From Streptomyces sp. NRRL F-6492 (GTDB lineage: Bacteria > Actinomycetota > Actinomycetes > Streptomycetales > Streptomycetaceae): a DNA stretch of 64,000 nucleotides. Below the pieces are notes generated by a model. It was given only the letters and a program-made list of their open reading frames with translations, was not told the origin of the DNA and ran no database searches. Shown in pieces: positions 1 to 9,565 of the stretch. Location: positions 62,001 to 126,000 of the forward strand of contig NZ_LGEG01000114.1 of the NCBI RefSeq assembly GCF_001280125.1, read 5' to 3'. Position numbers and translations under genes: made by a program. How positions within the stretch are numbered: the stretch's first letter is position 1; each line of letters opens with the position of its first letter.

Positions 1-593
1 CCGGCCTCCACCGAGACGCCGTGCACCCCCAGGAAGAGCAGGTCGAAGTGGAGCGAGCGGATCGCCCGGTCCGCCACCGGCCCCACAAGCGCGTCGGACG
101 GCGTGCGCACCCCGCCCGTCAGGACGACCGTCGCCGCCCCCCGCCGGGCCTCGCCCGCGCCGCCCGACCGCCCCGCCTCGTGGAACACGTCCGCGACCCG
201 CACCGAGTTGGTCACCACCGTCAGGTCCGGCACGTCGAGCAGGTGCCGGGCCAGCGCGTAGGTCGTCGTCCCGCCCGACAGGGCGAGCGCCGTGCCCGGC
301 GCCACCAGGGCCGCCGCCGCCCGCGCGATCTCGTCCTTGGCGCTCGGTTCGAGCACCGACTTGGCCTCGAAGCCCGGCTCGTGGGTGCTCGCCTCGACCA
401 CCGGGACGGCCCCGCCGTGCACCTTCGCCAGCACGCCCTGCCGGGCCAGCGCGTCCAGGTCGCGGCGGATCGTCATGTCCGAGACGCTCAGACGGCGGGT
501 CAGCTCGTTGACCCGTACACCGCCGCGCCGCCGGACCTCGTCGAGGATCAGGGCGCGCCGCTGCTCCGCGAGGAGGTTCTGGTTGTCAGTCAC
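1..593 (-). CDS. DeoR/GlpR-family transcriptional regulator (3' end outside window)
   Basis: The first 197 codons of a DeoR-type repressor are present; the C-terminus runs off the left edge. The start is a GTG preceded about 12 nt upstream by GGAAGGA. The N-terminus carries the family winged HTH: LAEQRRALILDEV, then VRVNELTRRLSVSDMTIRRD as recognition helix, then GVLAKVHGGAV. From about residue 60 the sugar-phosphate-binding (DeoRC) fold begins, with the phosphate-loop-like LSGGTTTYALARHL and the VVTNS strand. Such proteins usually repress carbohydrate uptake or catabolic operons and are released by a sugar phosphate. The target operon is probably outside the window, because the divergent neighbour at 743 is an unrelated membrane protein. 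The inducer cannot be told from sequence. Confidence 0.9.
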   Translation of the reverse strand, partial: MTDNQNLLAEQRRALILDEVRRRGGVRVNELTRRLSVSDMTIRRDLDALARQGVLAKVHGGAVPVVEASTHEPGFEAKSVLEPSAKDEIARAAAALVAPGTALALSGGTTTYALARHLLDVPDLTVVTNSVRVADVFHEAGRSGGAGEARRGAATVVLTGGVRTPSDALVGPVADRAIRSLHFDLLFLGVHGVSVEA

Positions 594-742
594 CGCCGGG
601 GCCGGTCCTTCCGCAGGAGACAAGGGATGGGGGGATGTGGGGAGAGGGGTGAAATTCGGTGAGAGGCCGTGCGCGGCCGTACGGCCGTCCGCGATCCTGT
701 CTCCGACGTCGCATCTTCCCACTCCGAGAGGGAGCCGCCCCA

Positions 743-3142
743 GTGTCCCCTGCCACACCCGCCCCGGAGAGCGGGGGCGCGGCGCTCGAACTCCTCGTCC
801 ACGGAGTCGGCGGAGCCACCCCCCAGGACATGCTCGACGACCCCAGGACCGTCCGGATCACCGGCGACGGCACCGCCGCCGTGTACCGGCGGATCGAGGA
901 CGCCGACGCCGAGGACCACCCCGAGCGGTACGCCGGCCGCCCGGTCCCGGAGGCGTACTGCTGGTCCAACCTCACCTCCGGCGACGGCACCCGCGCCTTA
1001 TGGCTGCTGCTCCTGCCCTTCATGGTCGTCAACCTCGCGCACTGGATGCGCCCGCCCGGCCGGGGAGGATCCCGGCTCGTCCGGTTCTACGGGGTCCTCG
1101 TCCGGCTCGTCGCCCTCACCCTCACCGTCCTGCTCACCGCCGCCGCCTGCGAGGTCGCGCTCGACCTGACGGCCTGGCAGTGCGCCGCCGCCCCCGCCTG
1201 CGTCGACTCCGCCTCCTGGCTGGGCTTCCTCTCCGTCGAGCGCGGCGGCTGGTGGTCCGCGCCCGGCCGCCGCCTCGCCGTCGCCGCGCTCGTGCCGACC
1301 GTCCTCGTCGGCCTGCTCTGGTACCTGTCCAACCGGACCTGGAGCGCGTACGAGGCCCAGCGCCCGCCCACCGGCTACGACACCCCGCCGGCGCAGCCGG
1401 GGGACACCGCCGTCGAGCCGGGGTCCCGCGCCGCCCTCGGCCGCCCCGGATTCTGGTACGGCCGCCGCATCGTCGCCCGGCTCAGGGCCGCCCACACCGC
1501 CGCCGGGTTCCTCACCGTCGCCGCCGCCCTCGTCACGGCCGCCGCCCGCCACGACGCCGCCGCGCCCGGGTCCGGGGCCGTCCTCGGCCGGATCCTCCAG
1601 GCCGCCGTCGCCGCCCTCGCCGTCGTCGTCCTCTGGGTCGTCTGCCGGCGCGGGCGCAGCGAGAACCGCCTGGACCTGCGGCTCGAACGCGCCCTGGTCT
1701 CCTGGCTGCCCGGCGCCTCCCTCGCCCTGCTCGTGCTCACCGCCCTGTACGCCGGCCGGGCCCACCCCGGCTGGACCTCCTCCGGAACCCTCCCCGGCGA
1801 CGCCGTCTTCAGCGCCCTCACCGTCGCCCAGGGCGCCCTCGTCGTCGCCCTCGGCGCGGTCGCCCTCCTCCTCCAGCGCCCCCGCCGCGACCCCCGCACC
1901 GCCCTGCGCGGCCTCGGCGGGCCCGCCGTCGCCATGCTCGCCTGCGCCCTCGGCGGGATCATGTCCGGAGGCGTCGCCCAGCGCGTCGCCGACTGGCTCG
2001 ACGGACCGGCCACCCCCGGCATGGGCGATCCGGGACCCCGGATAAGCCCGCCCGTCCTGCTCAGCTGGCAGGCGTCCGTCATCCCCGTCCTGCTCCTCCT
2101 CCTCGCCGTGCCCGCCGCCCTGCTCGTCGCGCGGACCGTGCTCGCCGCCCGGCGCCTGCGCCCCGAGGTCGAGGCCGACTACGGGGTCACCGGCGAGGGC
2201 GACCCGGTCCGTACGGAACGGATCGCGACCGTCCGGGCCCGGACGGCGCTCACCGACTCCGCGCCCGTCCTCGTCGGCGTCGTCTCCGGCGCCACCCTGC
2301 TCCTCGGGGCCGCCTCCGTCGTCGGCGCCTGGGCCAGCGGGAACGTGCCCGGCCGCGCCTTCGACGGCGCCCATCCCGCCGTCGCCGCCCTGGCCTCCGC
2401 CACCCAGGCCCTCGGCTCCTGGATGATCGGCTTCGGCTTCCTCCTCTTCGTCACCTGGGGCCGCCGCGCCTACCGGGACCCCTCCGCCCGCCGCACCATC
2501 GGCATCCTCTGGGACGTCGGCACCTTCTGGCCCCGCGCCGCCCACCCCTTCGCCCCGCCCTGCTACGCCGAGCGCGCGGTCCCCGACCTCACCTGGCGGA
2601 TGGGCTCCTGGACCCGGCGCACCGGCGGCCGGCTCGTCATCTCCGGGCACTCCCAGGGCAGCGTCCTGGCCGCCGCCGCCGTCTGGCAGCTCAAGCCCGC
2701 CACCCGCCGCCGGGTCGCCCTGCTCACCTACGGCTCACCCCTGGAGCGGCTCTACGGACGCTGGTTCCCCGCCTACTTCGGCCCCGAGGCACTGCGCTCC
2801 CTGAACCGCACGGTCCACTGCTGGAGCAACCTCTACCGCGCCACCGACCCGATCGGCGGACCCGTCCGGGTCGTCGCCGAGGACGGGCGGCCCGCCGTCG
2901 ACGAGCCGGTCCTCCTCGACCCGGTCGCCTACGGGCGCACCCGCGACCACCCGCTGCCCGAACCGATCCTGGGCCACTCCGACTACCGGGCCGACCCGTG
3001 CTTCTCCCACTGCCGCGGCGGCCTCCTCGACCGGCTCCCGTCCGCCCTGCCCCGGCAGCGCGAGGCCGGGGAGCCGCCCGAGCGGGACGCGTCGGGCCCG
3101 GGGGACTCCGGTCAGGGCAGCTCGGGCAGGTCGTCCGGATAG
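743..3142 (+). CDS. polytopic membrane protein with C-terminal alpha/beta-hydrolase-like motif
   Basis: A 799-residue protein. The GTG at 743 is chosen because GAGAGGGAG lies about 10 nt upstream; an in-frame ATG at 659 has no such site. A short N-terminal segment reads [10 protein letters not shown], a typical beta-strand/oxyanion segment of lipase-like folds. About eleven hydrophobic segments follow between residues 85 and 590. The C-terminal third contains GHSQG at residues 635-639 (nucleophile-elbow form GxSxG, preceded by the strand GGRLVIS), so a lipase/esterase-like fold seems to be split around a membrane domain. Substrate unknown. It ends tail-to-tail with the next gene, the two coding ends overlapping by 31 bp. 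I recognise the architecture from other actinobacteria but know no function. Confidence 0.75.
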   Translation: MSPATPAPESGGAALELLVHGVGGATPQDMLDDPRTVRITGDGTAAVYRRIEDADAEDHPERYAGRPVPEAYCWSNLTSGDGTRALWLLLLPFMVVNLAHWMRPPGRGGSRLVRFYGVLVRLVALTLTVLLTAAACEVALDLTAWQCAAAPACVDSASWLGFLSVERGGWWSAPGRRLAVAALVPTVLVGLLWYLSNRTWSAYEAQRPPTGYDTPPAQPGDTAVEPGSRAALGRPGFWYGRRIVARLRAAHTAAGFLTVAAALVTAAARHDAAAPGSGAVLGRILQAAVAALAVVVLWVVCRRGRSENRLDLRLERALVSWLPGASLALLVLTALYAGRAHPGWTSSGTLPGDAVFSALTVAQGALVVALGAVALLLQRPRRDPRTALRGLGGPAVAMLACALGGIMSGGVAQRVADWLDGPATPGMGDPGPRISPPVLLSWQASVIPVLLLLLAVPAALLVARTVLAARRLRPEVEADYGVTGEGDPVRTERIATVRARTALTDSAPVLVGVVSGATLLLGAASVVGAWASGNVPGRAFDGAHPAVAALASATQALGSWMIGFGFLLFVTWGRRAYRDPSARRTIGILWDVGTFWPRAAHPFAPPCYAERAVPDLTWRMGSWTRRTGGRLVISGHSQGSVLAAAAVWQLKPATRRRVALLTYGSPLERLYGRWFPAYFGPEALRSLNRTVHCWSNLYRATDPIGGPVRVVAEDGRPAVDEPVLLDPVAYGRTRDHPLPEPILGHSDYRADPCFSHCRGGLLDRLPSALPRQREAGEPPERDASGPGDSGQGSSGRSSG

Positions 3143-5538
3143 AGCAGGGTCAGGTCGTCCGTGCTCGGCTCGCCGAGCGCGGCGACCCGCCCCGCGTGCC
3201 GCTCCACCATCGACTCGAAGGTCTGCCGCGCCGTGCGCCCGTTGCCGAAGGCCGGACCCTTCGGCAGCTTCGCGAAGTAGGCGAGCAGCGCCCCGTCCGT
3301 GCCCGGGGCGAGCCGGTACTCGTGCTCGTCCGCCTGCTGCCCCACGATCCGCAGCAGCTCCTCCGGCTCGTAGTCGCCGAAGGTGATGGTCCGTGAGAAG
3401 CGCGAGGCCACCCCCGGGTTCACGGTGAGGAAGCGCTCCATCTCCGCCGTGTACCCGGCGACGATGACCACCACCGCCTCCCGGTGGTCCTCCATCAGCT
3501 TCACCAGGGTGTCGATCGCCTCGCGGCCGAAGTCGCGCCCCGAGTCCTCCGGCGACAGCGCGTACGCCTCGTCGACGAACAGCACCCCGCCGCGCGCCCG
3601 GTCGAAGGCCTCCTGGGTGCGGATCGCCGTCGAGCCGATGTGCTCGCCGACCAGGTCCACCCGGGACACCTCCACCAGGTGCCCGCGCTCCAGGACCCCG
3701 AGCGAGGCGAGGATCTCGCCGTACAGCCGGGCCACGGTCGTCTTGCCCGTGCCCGGGTTGCCCGTGAAGACCAGGTGGCGGCGGACCGAGGCCGCCTTGA
3801 ACCCGGCCTCCCGGCGCCTGCGCCCCACCTCGATCATGTTGGTGAGGGTCCGCACCTCGTGCTTGACGCTCTCCAGGCCCACCAGGGCGTCCAGTTCGCC
3901 GAGCACGTCCTGCGAGGAGCGGGCCGCCGGGACGGGCTGCGGCTCGGGGGCCGCCACCGGGGGCCGGGAGGCCGGTACGGTGCCGAGCAGCCCGGCCGTC
4001 CGCATCTCCGCCAGGACCGTTCCGCCACCGGCGGGGGAGGGGCCGGAGGAGTCGGGCACGGAGGAGCGGACCGCGCTCTCGTCGCTGGTGCACTCCTCGG
4101 CGACCGCGCCCTCCTCCGGGAACTCGTAACCGCCGCGCGCGCACCGCTCCGTACGGCACTTGCGCAGGGTCGTCCGGCAGCCGTCCGTGACGTGGAAGCC
4201 GTATCCGCCGCTGCCCGTCACCCGGCAGCCGTGGAAGGAGCCGCGCCCCTCCGCCGACACGTAGAAGCCGGCCTCGGCGGGCGAGGTGACCGTGCACCGC
4301 TCGATCGTGGGGTCGGCGCCCTTGGTGACGATGACCCCGGTCTGTACGGAGTCGATGGCGCAGCCGGCCAGGGTGCCGCCGCTGCCGTGGTCCCGGAACC
4401 AGGCGCCCGTGGACGCCTCCCTGATGCGGCAGTCGTCGAGCTGGGCCGTCGCCCCGTCGCTCACCGACACCGCCGTGTTCCGCACCTGCGACAGGTCGCT
4501 GTCGACCACGTCCACGCGCGAGCCCCGATCGAGGACGAACAGCGCGTCGGGCACGTCGTGCACCCGGCAGGCGTCGAGGACGGCGGTCGCCCCGTCGCTC
4601 ACCCACACCGCCGGGTAGTCGCCCGTGCTGTCGTGGATCTCGCACTGGTTGGCGTCCACCCGGGTCCCCGGGTCCCACACCGACAGGCCGTTGCGGCCGA
4701 AGCGGCGGACGGTCGACCGGGTGAGCGTCAGGACCGAGCGCGAGCGCAGGTCGACCGCGTTCTCCGGGACGTCGTGGATGTCGCAGTCGGAGAGGGTGAG
4801 GACGGCGTCGGTGTCGAGGGTGATGCCGTCCGCCGACGTGCGGTGCACCGAGGAGTCGGTGAGGTGGGCGGTGCCGCGGGACGCGATCTGGAGACCGGCG
4901 CCCTTGATCTCGTACACCTCGCAGCCCACGCCCTCCAGGGCGCTGCCCTCGCCGGTGACGGCGATCCCGGCGCCGGAGGCGTGGTGCACCCGGCAGCGCT
5001 CCAGGCGCGGGTGCGCGCCGCCCCGCACCGAGACGCCCGCCTGCCCGGCGGACACCACCTCGCACTCCTCGAACACGCCGCCCGCGCCGTCGAGCACGGC
5101 GATGCCGATCCCGGCCGCGTTGTCGACCGTGCAGCGGCGGACCGTGGGCCGGGCGGCGCCCCGCACCTCGATGCCGGCGGCCGAGCGGGTCATGATCCTG
5201 AGGTCGAGCAGTTCGGGCGTGCCGTCCTCGACGAGCAGCGCGGGCGCGGCCACGTCCTGGCCCTCGACGTGCAGGTCCTGGAGAACGACGGAGGCGCGGA
5301 CGGTCAGCGGGACCCCGTCCGGGGGCGCGATCCGGACCGGTCCGGCCCCGCCCTCGGCGCCGCGCAGGGTGACGGCCCGTCGCACCACCAGGTTCTCCCG
5401 GTAGGTCCCCGGGGCGACGGTGAGCACGTCCCCGTCGCCCGCGGCCTCCAGGGCGGCGGCGAGGGAGGGGTACTCACCCGTGCGGCGCCGCCACCGCGAT
5501 GTGCCGGTGTGCGTCACCTGGACCGTGCCCTGTGCCAT
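3112..5538 (-). CDS. right-handed beta-helix protein fused to a CbxX/CfqX-type AAA+ ATPase
   Basis: An 808-residue protein. The ATG ([10 protein letters not shown]) is chosen; a longer frame reaches upstream without support. Residues about 10-430 begin with [17 protein letters not shown] and GTYRENLVV, typical of pectate-lyase-like parallel beta-helix domains, followed by many short turns (for example [20 protein letters not shown] strands with repeated Cys and His). After a Pro/Ser-rich linker (about 430-490) a single AAA+ module follows: [15 protein letters not shown], Walker [10 protein letters not shown] near residue 594, Walker [12 protein letters not shown] near 652, sensor/arginine-finger region [12 protein letters not shown], and a C-terminal [11 protein letters not shown] helix. 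The AAA+ type is that of CbxX/CfqX and EccA. A longer paralog with two AAA+ modules lies at 42352-45759 beside type VII-like genes. Role of this stand-alone copy unknown. Confidence 0.85.
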   Translation of the reverse strand: MAQGTVQVTHTGTSRWRRRTGEYPSLAAALEAAGDGDVLTVAPGTYRENLVVRRAVTLRGAEGGAGPVRIAPPDGVPLTVRASVVLQDLHVEGQDVAAPALLVEDGTPELLDLRIMTRSAAGIEVRGAARPTVRRCTVDNAAGIGIAVLDGAGGVFEECEVVSAGQAGVSVRGGAHPRLERCRVHHASGAGIAVTGEGSALEGVGCEVYEIKGAGLQIASRGTAHLTDSSVHRTSADGITLDTDAVLTLSDCDIHDVPENAVDLRSRSVLTLTRSTVRRFGRNGLSVWDPGTRVDANQCEIHDSTGDYPAVWVSDGATAVLDACRVHDVPDALFVLDRGSRVDVVDSDLSQVRNTAVSVSDGATAQLDDCRIREASTGAWFRDHGSGGTLAGCAIDSVQTGVIVTKGADPTIERCTVTSPAEAGFYVSAEGRGSFHGCRVTGSGGYGFHVTDGCRTTLRKCRTERCARGGYEFPEEGAVAEECTSDESAVRSSVPDSSGPSPAGGGTVLAEMRTAGLLGTVPASRPPVAAPEPQPVPAARSSQDVLGELDALVGLESVKHEVRTLTNMIEVGRRRREAGFKAASVRRHLVFTGNPGTGKTTVARLYGEILASLGVLERGHLVEVSRVDLVGEHIGSTAIRTQEAFDRARGGVLFVDEAYALSPEDSGRDFGREAIDTLVKLMEDHREAVVVIVAGYTAEMERFLTVNPGVASRFSRTITFGDYEPEELLRIVGQQADEHEYRLAPGTDGALLAYFAKLPKGPAFGNGRTARQTFESMVERHAGRVAALGEPSTDDLTLLYPDDLPELP

Positions 5539-5670
5539 GGGTGTGTCCTGCCCCCGCCTCATGCCTCGCCGCTGATCCGATGCCCCACCGTAGCGCGCGC
5601 GGCGGTGTGGGGTTGACGGGTCGCGTACCCCCGTCCGCACCGGGAACGCACCTGGTGCCCGGGGCGCGTC

Positions 5671-5720
5671 ACCGCCGGTCCGGGCCGGTCCGGAGCGGTC
5701 GGGACCGGTCGGACCCGGTC
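5671..5720. repeat. 10-bp tandem repeat, five copies
   Basis: Five consecutive 10-mers all end in GGTC (accgccggtc, cgggccggtc, cggagcggtc, gggaccggtc, ggacccggtc). The block sits immediately beyond the stop of the gene at 5719-6327. Palindromic GGACC/GGTCC pieces could also fold, so it may act as a transcript end. No function is shown. Confidence 0.7.
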
Positions 5721-6327
5721 AGCTTCCGGCGCCGGCGCGGCCCCAGTCGGGACCGGTCGCGGCCCACGCGCGGTCGAGGCGCGCGTACCGCGTCAGGACG
5801 AGCCGGCGCACGACGAGCCGGCGGACGGTCTCCACCAGGAGACCGCTGAGGAGCGCGGCCATGAGCCCGGCGGTGATCGCGTGCGCGCGGGCGGTGTCCG
5901 CGCGCATCGGCGGCGGCACCGGACGCCCGTCCCGGTCCGTCCACAGGGAGAAGGCGGCGCCGGGCGCCGAGTGCCGCCGTGACGTCGTCACCGTTCCCGT
6001 ACGGGGTGACCCGTCCGGGGCGGTCCAGCGGGCCACCACGGAGCGGCGCAACCGCTCCTCCCCGCCGGACTCGGCGGTCCGGGGTCCGTGCGCGGACGTC
6101 TCGGCGAGCCGCACCACCCGGGCCGTCACCGGCGTCCGCCGCTCCTCCTGGGCGCGGACCGCGAGCCGGAGCGAGTCGTGCGCGGACGCGCCGGCGCTCC
6201 AGCCGACGAGGGGCACCGCGACGCAGAGCAGGACGACGGAGACGAGGGCGGCCCACGCCTCGACGAGGTCGGTGGTCCGGCGCAGGGGATTGCGCCGCCA
6301 GCGCCGGAGTCCCAGGGCTGCGCGCAC
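5719..6327 (-). CDS. Rv1733c-like two-helix membrane protein
   Basis: A 202-residue protein from a GTG start (VRAALGLRRWRRNPLRR) preceded by a G-rich GAGGGGG stretch. A basic Arg/Trp-rich N-terminus and RNPLRRTTDLVEAW lead into a first membrane helix (about residues 23-45: AALVSVVLLCVAVPLVGW). An extracytoplasmic loop follows with an SH3-like segment (VARWTAPDGSPRTGTV and FSLWTDRDGRPV), then a second helix (AITAGLMAALLSGLLVETV). This order of RNPLRR motif, helix, VxWxxxDG loop and helix is that of the actinobacterial Rv1733c family, whose function is unknown. It is followed on the same strand by nothing but the 10-bp repeat and the beta-helix/AAA+ gene. Confidence 0.8.
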   Translation of the reverse strand: MRAALGLRRWRRNPLRRTTDLVEAWAALVSVVLLCVAVPLVGWSAGASAHDSLRLAVRAQEERRTPVTARVVRLAETSAHGPRTAESGGEERLRRSVVARWTAPDGSPRTGTVTTSRRHSAPGAAFSLWTDRDGRPVPPPMRADTARAHAITAGLMAALLSGLLVETVRRLVVRRLVLTRYARLDRAWAATGPDWGRAGAGS

Positions 6328-6455
6328 GTCCCGGCCCCCTCGTCGTTCGCCGCTTCTCCGGCCTTCTCCGTCTTCTCCGACGAGTGTGCCCCGGGGGCGG
6401 GTCGCCCGCCCGCCGGGCCGGCGAAGTGTGACGCGCGCCCCGCCCGGAGGAGGGT

Positions 6456-7280
6456 TCAGTCGAGGATCTTGACGGCGTCGCCGACCCGGACCGTGCCGGT
6501 GTGCTCGGGGACGAGGTTCTGGCCGAAGACGACCCGGCCGTCGCTCTTGCGGTGCCGGGCGAGGGTCCGCAGCGGCTCCTTGCCGCGCGCGGCGGTGGAC
6601 TGGTCCGTCGTGGTGACGACGCAGCGCCCGCAGGGCCGGGCGACCCGGAAGGTGACCTCGCCGACGGCGATCCGGGTCCAGTCGTCCTCCGCCCAGGGCT
6701 CGGTCCCGCCGATGACCAGGTTCGGCCGGAACCGGTTCATCGGCAGGGGGCCCTCCTCGGCCAGGTCGCCCCGGGCGATCAGGGAGTTGAGGGCGTCGAG
6801 CGAGGCGGTGGTGGTGACGAGCAGCGGATAGCCGTCCGCGAAGCTCACCGTCTCGCCGGGCAGCGCGTACGCGGGGTCCACCGGGCGCCGGTGCTCGGGC
6901 GCGTCCATGTGGACGAGCCGGAAGTCGCCCTCCAGGAACGCCGAGAGCCACGCGGCCGCGTCGGGACCGGCGGGGACCGCCTCCACGGGCCTGTCGAACA
7001 CGTCCACCGTGACGGTGGCCGAGGGGTGCGGCACCTCGACCGCCAGCGGCGGGTGTCCGGCCGCCGACAGGACGATCCCGCCGCCGGGCAGCGGTTCGGC
7101 CGTGGCCAGCGCCATCCGGGGGTGACGGCGTTGGGTCACGACCTTGCCCGCGGCGTCGACGACGGTCCAGCGACGGTCTCCGGCCAGCCCCCAGAGCTGC
7201 ACTTCGGCCTCCGGGTACGTCAGCGCGCGCATGGCCTTCACCGGGTGGACGTGGACGGAGCGGAGCACGGGAGTGGACAT
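6456..7280 (-). CDS. MOSC domain-containing protein (YcbX/mARC type)
   Basis: A 274-residue protein starting MSTPVLRSVHVHPVKAMRAL. The N-terminal third is a MOSC-N beta-barrel (VHVHPVKAMRA and GLAGDRRWTVVD are its signature strands). The MOSC core covers about residues 130-270, with MNRFRPNLVIGG, the conserved Cys in RPCGRCVVTTTDQ, and the closing segment VVFGQNLVPEHTGTVRVGD. Proteins of this type bind molybdenum cofactor through the Cys and act in N-hydroxylated compound reduction or sulfur transfer. No cofactor-biosynthesis or redox-partner gene is adjacent, so the substrate is open. Length and motif order are normal for the family. Confidence 0.9.
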   Translation of the reverse strand: MSTPVLRSVHVHPVKAMRALTYPEAEVQLWGLAGDRRWTVVDAAGKVVTQRRHPRMALATAEPLPGGGIVLSAAGHPPLAVEVPHPSATVTVDVFDRPVEAVPAGPDAAAWLSAFLEGDFRLVHMDAPEHRRPVDPAYALPGETVSFADGYPLLVTTTASLDALNSLIARGDLAEEGPLPMNRFRPNLVIGGTEPWAEDDWTRIAVGEVTFRVARPCGRCVVTTTDQSTAARGKEPLRTLARHRKSDGRVVFGQNLVPEHTGTVRVGDAVKILD

Positions 7281-7343
7281 GGAGTCATCCTGCCAGCCGC
7301 TCCGGCCACGGTGCCGCCGGTGCCGGGGGTCGGCCGGGGCCGG

Positions 7344-7844
7344 TCAGTAACCCCCGCCCTGGTAGGGCCGGTTGTACGGGTCCGCGTAGGGCGCGGGGGC
7401 GGGGACCGGAGCGGGCCGGGGCGCCGCCGGGCGCATCGCCTCGTAACCGGCGGCCGCCGGACGGGGCTGCTGCGGGTACGGACCGCCCTGGTAGCCGCGC
7501 GGGGCCGACGGCTGCTGCGGGATGTACGGGGCGGGCGCCTGCTGCAGGGGGACGGGGGCCATCTGCGGCGAGGGCTGGGGGTAGCCGTAGCCGCCGTTGT
7601 AGGCGGGGGCGGGCTGGGGGGTGGACGCCGCCGGGAGGGCGGGCAGCGCCGAGGGGAGCGCCGGCAGGTAGGAGCCGCTTCCACCGGTGGGGAAGCTGCT
7701 GCCGGTGTCGTAGGCGGCGGGCACTCGGATCGGGTCGATCTGAGGCGTGCCCCGCTCCGCGACCAGGGAGTCGTAGATCGGGGTGTCCGGGAAGGACGGC
7801 GCGGTGTGGTAACCGCCTCCATAGGTGGAGCGGGGGGAGGTCAT
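7344..7844 (-). CDS. proline/tyrosine/glycine-rich protein, DUF6643-like
   Basis: A 166-residue protein starting MTSPRSTYGGGYHTAPSF; GGGGGGAGG lies just upstream of the ATG. The N-terminal about 50 residues (PDTPIYDSLVAERGTPQIDP and RVPAAYDTG) are the conserved signature of a small Streptomyces family that I recall as DUF6643. The remainder is low-complexity Pro/Gln/Ala/Tyr, ending YNRPYQGGGY. No signal peptide or membrane segment is seen. Function unknown; the composition suggests a disordered, possibly cell-wall- or division-associated protein, which is only inference. A 409-bp intergenic region precedes it. Confidence 0.75.
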   Translation of the reverse strand: MTSPRSTYGGGYHTAPSFPDTPIYDSLVAERGTPQIDPIRVPAAYDTGSSFPTGGSGSYLPALPSALPALPAASTPQPAPAYNGGYGYPQPSPQMAPVPLQQAPAPYIPQQPSAPRGYQGGPYPQQPRPAAAGYEAMRPAAPRPAPVPAPAPYADPYNRPYQGGGY

Positions 7845-8253
7845 GGCACATAAGTTAAGCCCACGATGTGCCGCTTGGGGAGACCGATTAGAAGGTTGTT
7901 TGACAGGCTTCGTGAAGCGTTGGTTCCGCAATCCGAGCGAACGTGACAAAAACGGACGGCGTCGCGTCTCAAGATCACGTAAAAGCCGAGTTCGGAGGGG
8001 GTTACCGGTGGGTCGGGGTCGGGGCCGCGCCGCACGGCGCCCCCGGCATGAAGAAAACATAAAGAAAAAGTGCCGGGAAGGGGCGCGAGGAGTGATCATG
8101 GGCATGATTGGGCGCCTTGATCGGTCACGCCTGATTGACCGTCAATCCGGCTCCTGGAGGGGGAGGTGTACGCGCCGAATTGACGGCACTACTCCCCGTA
8201 ATTGAAAACGCTACTACCCGTATCGAAAATGCCATTTCCACGGGGGCGCCCGT
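7845..8253. promoter_or_regulatory. 409-bp intergenic region, noticeably AT-richer than its surroundings
   Basis: No convincing gene. The block lies upstream of the DUF6643-like gene and downstream of the glycosyltransferase. It holds A/T-rich patches unusual here (aagaaaacataaagaaaaag near 8050, and aattgaaaacgc near 8200) and a TTGACA hexamer near 7900. It probably contains the promoter for the minus-strand gene at 7844, but I cannot fix -35/-10 boxes. Confidence 0.4.
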
Positions 8254-9507
8254 TCACCGCTCAGGCGCCGCCTCGGGGCGCGCGTACGTCCGTCCCTTCC
8301 ACGCCGCGCCCCGGCCCCGGTGGTGCCGCACCGCCGAGTCCACCGTCATCAGCAGGTAGAGGAACGCGGTGAACGGCAGGAGCGGGGCGAGCCACGGCGG
8401 CTGCCGGTAGTAACGGAGCATCGGCACGTACGAGCCCGCCATCACCGCCCAGGCCGCGCCCCCCGCCCAGGCCGCCGGCGCGTCCCCGAACGCCGCGCCC
8501 GCCACCAGGGCCACCGGCGGCACCAGATAGACGACCACCAGCCCGGCGACCGTCCCCAGGAGCAGCAGCGGGTTGTGCCGCAGCTGCGCGTACGCGCTCC
8601 GCGCGACCATCCGCCACAGCTCGCCGAGCCCCGGATACGGGCGGACGCTGTCGACCCGCTCCGCGAGGCCCAGCCAGATCCGCCCGCCGGCCCGCCGCAC
8701 CGCCCGCGCCAGCGACACGTCGTCGATCACCGCCTGCCGGATCGCCTCCGGCACCCCCGCCGCCACCGCCGTCTCCGTCCGCAGCAGCACGCAGCCGCCC
8801 GCGGCCGCCGTCGCCCGGGGCCGCGCCCGGTTGATCCGGCGGAAGGGATAGAGCTGCGCGAAGAAGTAGACGAACGCCGGCACGATCAGGCGCTCCCACA
8901 CGCTCTCGGCCCGCAGCCGGGCCATCTGCGACACCAGGTCCAGATCGTTCTCCACCGCCGCCGACACGAGGAGGCGCAGACTGTCCGGCCCGTGGGCGAT
9001 GTCCGCGTCCGTCAGGAGCAGGAACTCCGGTCCACGCGCGCGTGCCAGCGCCATGCCGTGCCGCAGCGCCCACAGCTTCCCCGTCCACCCCGGCTCCGGC
9101 TCGCCCGGCGACGCCACGGTCAGCGGCAGGCCGCCGCACCGGCCGGCCAGCTCGACGGCGAGTGCCCCCGTGCCGTCCGTGCTCCCGTCGTCGACGAGGA
9201 TCACCTCCGCGACCCCCGGATAGTCCTGCGCGAGCAGCGGCGGCAGGCTCAGCGGCAGCACCCCGGCCTCGTCCCGCGCGGGCACCACGACCACCACGCG
9301 CGGCCACGCGGCCGGCTCCTCGCGCGCGTGCCCGCCGGGGATGTGCCCGTCGAGGGCGGAGCCCGGCTTCCCGGACCGCTCCTCGCGCGCGTGCCCGCCG
9401 CGCGCGACCGGCAGCCGCTGGTCCGTGCGCCAGAAGAACCCCTGGCAGAGGAGTAGCCAGACCCAGGCGGCCAGGGAGACGGACGCGAACCAGGCAAGGG
9501 TGCTCAT
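8254..9507 (-). CDS. family 2 glycosyltransferase, HpnB-like
   Basis: A 417-residue protein starting MSTLAWFASVSLAAWVWLLL, which is itself a membrane helix. A GT2/GT-A domain follows: RVVVVVPARDEAGVLPLSL, VILVDDGSTDGT (first DxD region), GWTGKLWALRHG, LLLTDADIAH (metal-binding DxD), then the conserved AAGGCVLLRTE and VIDDVSLARAVRRAG (acceptor/catalytic D-D segment). Three to four C-terminal helices (LLLLGTVAGLVVVYLVP, WAGGAAWAVMAGSYVPML, LLPFTAFLYLLMTV) follow. The layout matches hopene-associated glycosyltransferase HpnB. No other hopanoid gene is adjacent. Residues about 35-60 carry a duplicated GGHAREE segment. Divergent from the racemase gene, with 58 bp between starts. Confidence 0.85.
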   Translation of the reverse strand: MSTLAWFASVSLAAWVWLLLCQGFFWRTDQRLPVARGGHAREERSGKPGSALDGHIPGGHAREEPAAWPRVVVVVPARDEAGVLPLSLPPLLAQDYPGVAEVILVDDGSTDGTGALAVELAGRCGGLPLTVASPGEPEPGWTGKLWALRHGMALARARGPEFLLLTDADIAHGPDSLRLLVSAAVENDLDLVSQMARLRAESVWERLIVPAFVYFFAQLYPFRRINRARPRATAAAGGCVLLRTETAVAAGVPEAIRQAVIDDVSLARAVRRAGGRIWLGLAERVDSVRPYPGLGELWRMVARSAYAQLRHNPLLLLGTVAGLVVVYLVPPVALVAGAAFGDAPAAWAGGAAWAVMAGSYVPMLRYYRQPPWLAPLLPFTAFLYLLMTVDSAVRHHRGRGAAWKGRTYARPEAAPER

Positions 9508-9565
9508 TCGCGGCAGTCTGCCCCAGAACGCGGGGCGCACAGGGCTCATCGGCTAGGGTGACCGG

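Noticed and set aside
292..3396. 1,034-codon plus-strand frame over the hydrolase-like gene
   Set aside because: Arg/Pro-rich out-of-frame translation of the real gene at 743-3142; no family features.
8135..8359. 74-codon plus-strand frame in the 7,845-8,253 gap
   Set aside because: No ribosome site of note, no homology feel, and its second half overlaps the glycosyltransferase end antisense.
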